Below are positions 58,522 to 64,000 of a DNA stretch of 64,000 bases, in pieces. The translations under genes and the position numbers were made by a program. The notes beneath the pieces are model-generated. The model made no database searches. It worked only from the letters and a program-made list of their open reading frames with translations, and was not told the DNA's origin. How positions within the stretch are numbered: position 1 is the first letter of the stretch; each line of letters opens with the position of its first letter. The stretch lies in the NCBI GenBank assembly GCA_030268105.1, contig BSDZ01000003.1:4216001-4280000 (forward strand), written 5' to 3'. This stretch comes from Volvox africanus (lineage: Eukaryota > Chlorophyta > Chlorophyceae > Chlamydomonadales > Volvocaceae).

Positions 58522-61128
58522 TTAGCGCGTCCCATCGCCCTGGCCAAGCCACGACAGCAGACCCCTCACGGTTGAGGTAATCGTTTCTGCTGCCGCAGCA
58601 CCCACGTTTCGACCAGGAGCACTGCCTCCGCCAATGTCGGAGGCGCCTCTGCCACGTGCGCTACCGTCCGTGCTGCTCGCGCTTCCAGTGGGGATAGTCA
58701 TAGAAGGCTCATCGCCTATATCAGTTTGCTGGTGCCCTTGCACGAAAGCAGAGCTTGCACTGCGCCAGAGTTGCTGTAGCTGACTAAGAGGGCCCGGGGT
58801 GGAGGGCTTCTGCACGGCCGCGGCACGCTCGGCAATATCCGCCTGGAAGACGGGGTGCAGATCAACACCGCAGGCAGCAATAAGGAACATTAAACAGACA
58901 AAGCAAGGCTTACGCAAGCCGCCATCAGAATCCGGGCAGCAGCGGCAGGCAGTACACTGGTCCCGGCCATCCCAGCCAAGTGAGGAATAGGAACAGTCAC
59001 GTAAGCCAGAAATACCAGGTGCCTTCCCATACCGGCTTGCGGCATCCAGCTTACCTGAGACTGGGACATGTCCTGGTACGCTGTGGCATGTGCGGCTGCA
59101 CTCGCAGCGCGCTCCTCTGCGTCCTTCGCCGCCTCGGCTGCCTGTGCAATCCGCGCCTCCGCCGCAGCGATGGCACTCTCAGCGGCATTCTCCAGGCCCG
59201 TCTGGGAGTGATAAGTGTGCGTAAGCACAGCTCAGTCCACTGACAAGTCCGCTCGAGCAGCGAGGACATGTTAAGATGTGAGCAACGAACCAGGGCCCTC
59301 TCAAGTGACCTACAGAAAGCCTAAGGACTCCTAACTCACCTGTGCTAATGTGGCGGCTGCCGCCGCCCGTTCAGCTGCTTCCGCCGCCCGTGACGCCGCA
59401 TTGCTGGCAGCTGCAGCATATGCCGCTGCACGCTGAGATGCCTCTACCGCCGCCGCCGCAGCACGCAGAGACAGGTGGGTGCGCTCACGGAGGCTGGTTA
59501 CCGAGGAACCATTTGGCAGGTTCGCCAGTGCAGAGCTGTCCAGTGCTCGGCTGAGCGGCTCGGGCCGGACAGCTGGGAGTGATAGCCGCGCAGGCCCTGG
59601 TGGCTCAGCCGGCGCCACCAAAGCAGCTGGTCCGTTGCGACCACTCGCGAAGAATGCAGTTGCAGCACCGAGGGGGCTCTTCTGTTGCGCCAGGGAACTC
59701 TCTCCTGCATCAGCGCCCGGCCCAAGACGCGGAATTGCCTGCGCCTTCGGGGCGGGTGATGGCACCTGCAGTTCCCCGCGGTTGCCGTTGCCGCCAATAC
59801 CAGTGGCAGCATTGGAAGAAGAGACCAGAAGTGGTTGTGATTGCGTTGTGCCTGCAGAGGCCACATCAGCATCCGTTATGAGGCCCTGGTGCAAGGGCTT
59901 TGCGGACTCGGAGCTTGAAGCACGGGCTTCCGTGCCAGAGGCTTGTTCTAGGTTTTCCCGGGACCCCAACGTGGGCCGGGGCTGTTGGTCGCACACAGAA
60001 GGCAGCTCAGATTGAGCTAGTGGGCCCTCAGTCTTCGACTCCGCATCCAGTTCAGAAGCTGTATCCGTCTCTGATGCAGCCACAAGAATATTGCGGGTCC
60101 CTAATATATCCCTCGACCAGTCGGACATATCTTCTCTAGGTTCAATTTGTGCTGCTGGCACTGCCGCAATAGCGCTTGTGCTGCTATCGCCCTCAAGCCT
60201 TGTGGTTACTGTATCGCTGCCATCTTCATTCCTCACTGCCTCGAGCAATCCCGCTACAGCCCCCGTCGTGGCAGCAGACGTAGAGGTTGATGTGGCCTCC
60301 ACTGAGGCTCCGGGCTTGCTCATTGATGAGGAAATAAGTTTTGCGCGGGATGCAGGCAAAGCAGCTACAGTAGCCTGTCTGGTAGATGGCTGCGCAAGCC
60401 TCTCCTCAACCTTGCTAGATCCTGCAATAAGCGACGATCGAGGACATAGCCCTATCCTTACATGGCAACCGACCATAAACTTCGGCAGTCTGGGACGCAC
60501 ACATTGCTCAGCCATGTCAGCCAGACTGTGGGAAGCGCCACATATGAAGGGTCTGATTATCTGCAACCCAGAGCTCACCCAAGTATCTTATGAGTTGATG
60601 AACGCAGAGGCTGAGTCCAGCAATGATGATGAAGAAGAACAGCACACCTGATATGGCCGGGTGGGCAACGCACGGGTTCTATAAACCCCTGGTGATGGTG
60701 CCGGTGCCAGGGTTACAATGTGAGTTACCTGAGGAATCGGGCTCCTTGATGCCTTGCGGGTCGATTGTGCCTCCCCAATCACCTGGCTGAGGCTCTTGCC
60801 AGTCACCCTCGACTGAGTCAGATGTCGCAGCTGCCGGTTTTGGGTCCCCACCGACTGGACTAGAGATAATGGCTTGTGCATCCACGTCAATTACATTGTT
60901 ATGTTCATCTGAATGTAGTGTGTTGTTGTTCGCAAGGGCTGCCGAGGACGCCGTCGTGCTCTCGCCTTCTGGGGCCCTGTCGACCGGTGCCTGTGCTTGT
61001 CGGCACGTGCAATTGCGTAGACCAATGCCTAAACCTGGAATCAATGTATTCCTCGGTGCCCCAACTCGTTTACCGGCGCAGGGCCCGGTGGCCCTCAGTG
61101 GAAATTGCATAAGCGTAACGCTGCCCAA
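58522..61128 (-). CDS. Ala-rich coiled-coil protein with plastid-transit-like N-terminus, unknown function
   Basis: Family not recognised. Exons on the minus strand: 61128-60729, 60421-59340, 59201-59055, 58842-58522. All junctions are GT-AG and phase-consistent; 649 residues. The first about 45 residues (MGSVTLMQFPLRATGPCAGK...) lack acidic residues and are rich in Arg, Pro, Thr and Ser, as in chloroplast transit peptides. The middle is Ser/Ala-rich and probably disordered. From about residue 440 to 560 it becomes an Ala-rich heptad helix (THLSLRAAAAAVEASQRAA, NAASRAAEAAERAAAA, EARIAQAAEAAKDAEERAA). The C-terminus ends in a short amphipathic GLLSWLGQGDG segment. Structural or membrane-associated roles are possible but unsupported. 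The exon model is good. Confidence 0.7.
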
Positions 61129-61469
61129 GGTGAAGCTGTGTTAGAACATGTATTCCTGTCACGGCGTTGATACTGCAAACATTGTGCTCTAACTAACAAG
61201 ATTGTAAAGATTATGTCGCAGATGAAAAATATATTTGACGTGAGCTCGCCCATGGACAAATCCGTATCCATTGTCGGCACGCATAGTACCTCGTAATGTC
61301 ATAAATTCTTTCCCTATTATATTTTATATACTAAACCGTTCATAGATAATTTGTGACGCAGCTGATGCACGCGTCAAGTTGTAAGATGAACACATTTAGC
61401 CATTTCACGCCAAGATAGTGTCTTCCAGGTGGTAGGGCGATATAGGCTGCCCAAACTCGAGTATCCAAC
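61129..61469. promoter_or_regulatory. 341-bp divergent spacer (Ala-rich gene / VPS33)
   Basis: The two start codons face away from each other over 341 bp, which is AT-rich near 61300-61350. A shared promoter is inferred; no motif assigned. Confidence 0.4.
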
Positions 61470-64000
61470 ATGGCGCGTCTGAAGCCGGGAAAACTCCAGC
61501 TGCCCACCCTCGACACGGGACCAGTGCCGCTGGTGTCCATACGGTTAGTGCTTTCAGATAAGCTGATGATACAGACTCGCTAACTATGCGATGTCTAAGG
61601 CACGGGAAAGGCGAACATGCCATATCATGCGACTGGTCTCGAGGTGTATGTCTGTGTATGCCTACTGCTGCTGCAGGGAGCAGGCACGAAAGCAGTTGTT
61701 GGAGGTGATAGACTCGGTGGGTACTTGTACTTGTAATCCTATTGGGACCAAAAATAATAACTATGTTAAGGGCTATGCGGGTTATTCTGACTCAATTTGA
61801 ATGGTGAGGCTGGCTGGGGTCAAAAGCTTGCGCACGCCCAAGCGTTGAGAGTGAACACATGTTATTCCTAATGCTGCAACATTCCGCGGCGCCCGTGTGC
61901 CTCGACATATATTTCTCGTTGCACTTCCAGCCGGTTTTGTGGACATTCCTGTCCTTGCACCTGCCTGATTGCTTTATGGATGTATCTCCAAAGCACTCTC
62001 GTCTCGCACATCCCCCCTCAAGCTCCTAAATAAAAGCTGCTAGGTCCTCGTCATTGTGGAAACAACACTGCGCAAGAGCTTGACCCTCGCCCATTCCATA
62101 TTCAGCGTCGCGGCAAGAAGGCGTTGATCCTGGATCCGGCCATCAGCGGGCCGCTTAGCCTGCTTGACACAGCGCTCACGGATGTGTTCACGGAGCACGG
62201 AGTTGTCAGGTCAGTAGCGGCGCGAGCCGGGGAGTTGGCGAGCGTCACAAGCCCTGGAAAAGTTTGGGCGGCTTGTTGCCCGTGAAGAGAGCTGCGGCAT
62301 TGTGGCTGCAGTATCCATGCGGGTCTGGTGGCATGCCTAAAGGGAGCATAACGAGGACCGCATTTGCCTGCAGGTTTCAGAACAGGCGTGTCCGTGTCCC
62401 ATGCGTATGCAACAAGCTGGGGATATGGCGATTCGTGCACTGCCCGGCATCCATACATTCGTAATGCAAGGATGCCGAGCGGTTACCGTAATGCGGCTGC
62501 TCTCTGTGAAGGCAGCGGCTCTAAGCTCGTGCGAGAGGTACTCTCTATAAGACATCTGCCGCACGCAACCATGCGCTAGGAGCGACTAAGCTGACACTTT
62601 GCGTCTGCCTGTGCTGTACTGACACGCGGTCGCGATGTGACGGTGTGCGTGATCATGCCTGGCCGCCTGATATCTTCGTGTGGACAGCTTCATGCTGTTA
62701 GGGGAGGTCGATTGCTCTTTGGTTGCCTGTCCTCACGTCGGGTTGCCTGTCCCACACACACCCACGCCATTACCCGCTCTGTGCTTGTGCGTTGCGCGAT
62801 TCCAACCTGCCTACCTCTCACGTGAACCCCAGGTTGCTTTACCTGGAACCCGGGAAACGGCTGGATGACCCCTCGTATAACACGACGGAGCAGCGGCTGT
62901 CTGACGTCCCAACCATCATGTACTTGGTCCGCCCCAGCATCGCAAATGCGCAAGCGCTGGCAGCGCAGGTCAAGAATAGGCCCAAGTACGCGGATGGACT
63001 AAGCGGCGTCAGGGGACTTACGGGACCAGGGGACGTGGGAAGCTGACTCGTTACCCGGGGGCCCCACTCGAGAGCTGAAGTGGATTGGGGTTTCGTCGTG
63101 TTGTCAACCCATCCAGATGTCCTTACCATCGGGGGCCGCGTTGCCGTGCAGGTCTGCACACCATACCATGGCTGTATTTTTCGTGCCGCGCCGTACGATT
63201 GCATGCGAGCGCATCCTCGAGGAGGAGGGCGTCTTGGGAGATTTCGCTGAGATAGGTACGGCGCGGCCTTGGGCGCGGATCAGATCCGATCTAGTTTCCG
63301 GCCTCTGGCAGTCAATCAGTCGTTGGAGCCGCTGGCGCACCCACCTTCATCTGCAGTTCCTGACGTGTCTTCAGAACAACTGGCTTGAGCGGACGGGGGC
63401 GTAGGACGGGGGCGTAAGGATTCAGCGTTGTGCCAGGCGGACTAAGCGGCTGCTGGCCTTGCCTTCCAATTGTTGAAGCGCAGGGGAATACTGCCTTGAT
63501 ATGGTGCCTTACGACGATGACGTTATAAGTCTGGAGCTTGACACAGCCTTCTATGACTGCGTCTGCGACGGTGACTCGACGCCGTTGTACTACACAGCGG
63601 CGGCCATAATTCGGCTCCAGGCCTTGTTTGGCTTGATACCGCGAGTCCAGGTATGGAGGAACACCGCGTAGCGCATTTCCAATACGATAGGCAGTGCCCT
63701 TCAGAGCCTGTTTGGCATGGGCGTGTGGCATCGCTGCCGCTCCTCCTCAGGCATCCTTTGCCATGTACATCACGGGGCTGCCAAGTGAATGTCCGCAACA
63801 GTCCAATTAGCCAGCAGCGAATTGACGTTGATGTTTTCCTTGCGGCCCATGCAGGGCAAGGGCCCGGCAGCAACGGCAGTGCGGGACATGTGCTTCCGTA
63901 TGCGGCGCGAGAGCTCTGGCCTCCTGACCATGCCACCCCTGGGCCCCGGCGCCAGCTGTTTCTGCCCAGGTGGGGGACCGGCTGTGGGGGGCTTCAGTTC
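61470..64000 (+). CDS. VPS33: VPS33, Sec1/Munc18 subunit of HOPS/CORVET, 3' end outside window
   Basis: SM protein that binds SNAREs and drives fusion at the vacuole and late endosome as a core subunit of HOPS/CORVET. Exons: 61470-61543, 61677-61716, 62106-62209, 62833-62985, 63152-63255, 63484-63650, 63854 to about 63969 or beyond. All phases agree. The start MARLKPGKLQLPTLDTGPVP is followed by SIREQARKQLLEVIDS, GKKALILDPAISGPLSLL, YLEPGKRLDD, VPTIMYLVRPS, FFVPRRTIACERILEEEGV, MVPYDDDVISLELDTAFYD, LYYTAAAIIRLQALFGLIP and GKGPAATAVRDMCFRMR. This matches plant VPS33 domain 1 in order. The VPRR..ACE motif and the DDVISLEL block are the clearest marks. The gene runs out of the window, so completeness is unknown. 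Confidence 0.92.

Overview
The window looks like nuclear DNA of a green alga, most likely a volvocine/chlamydomonadalean relative of Chlamydomonas or Volvox. The reasons are dense short GT-AG introns, many simple repeats inside introns, long Ala/Gly/Gln/Pro-rich stretches inside conserved proteins, and a plant-type gene set (PPDK regulatory protein, ATX-like trithorax methyltransferase, plant-type TWINKLE). There is no sign of bacterial operons, CRISPR arrays or a recognisable autonomous transposon. The exon limits below were found by eye from splice motifs, reading phase and family similarity, so they are models.

Layout. <1-5300 (+): 3' part of a PPDK regulatory protein (RP1/PDRP). 5947-7582 (-): a two-exon coiled-coil gene of unknown function. 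8280-27780 (+): a very large trithorax/ATX-like histone methyltransferase with PHD, HMG-like, three SAND-like, extended PHD, Tudor-like and SET domains; it carries a 4.3-kb intron holding a tRNA-like SINE candidate. 27.8-31.2 kb: no gene seen. 31224-35007 (-): an F-box protein with leucine-rich segments. 35.0-37.9 kb: AT-richer, no gene seen. 37898-49080 (+): organellar DNA helicase TWINKLE, with a long N-terminal extension carrying a C2HC finger where plant TWINKLE has a primase zinc ribbon. 50363-50852 (+): small mitochondrial chaperone TIM10 in four tiny exons. 51536-55123 (-): an unknown, mainly helical protein. 55505-58014 (+): translation factor eIF3 subunit k. 58522-61128 (-): an Ala-rich coiled-coil protein with a plastid-transit-like N-terminus. 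61470->64000 (+): 5' part of VPS33, the Sec1/Munc18 subunit of HOPS/CORVET, cut by the window end.

How the genes relate. They do not form one pathway. They mix organelle biogenesis (TWINKLE, TIM10, PDRP), translation (eIF3k), vesicle fusion (VPS33), chromatin (trithorax) and ubiquitin targeting (F-box). Three gene pairs are divergent over short spacers (7583-8279, 55124-55504, 61129-61469) and could share promoters. I found no convincing new multi-gene system. The most unusual items are the domain make-up of the methyltransferase, the N-terminus of TWINKLE, a near-perfect 32-bp intronic hairpin at 3134-3214, and three long purine/pyrimidine tandem arrays in introns.
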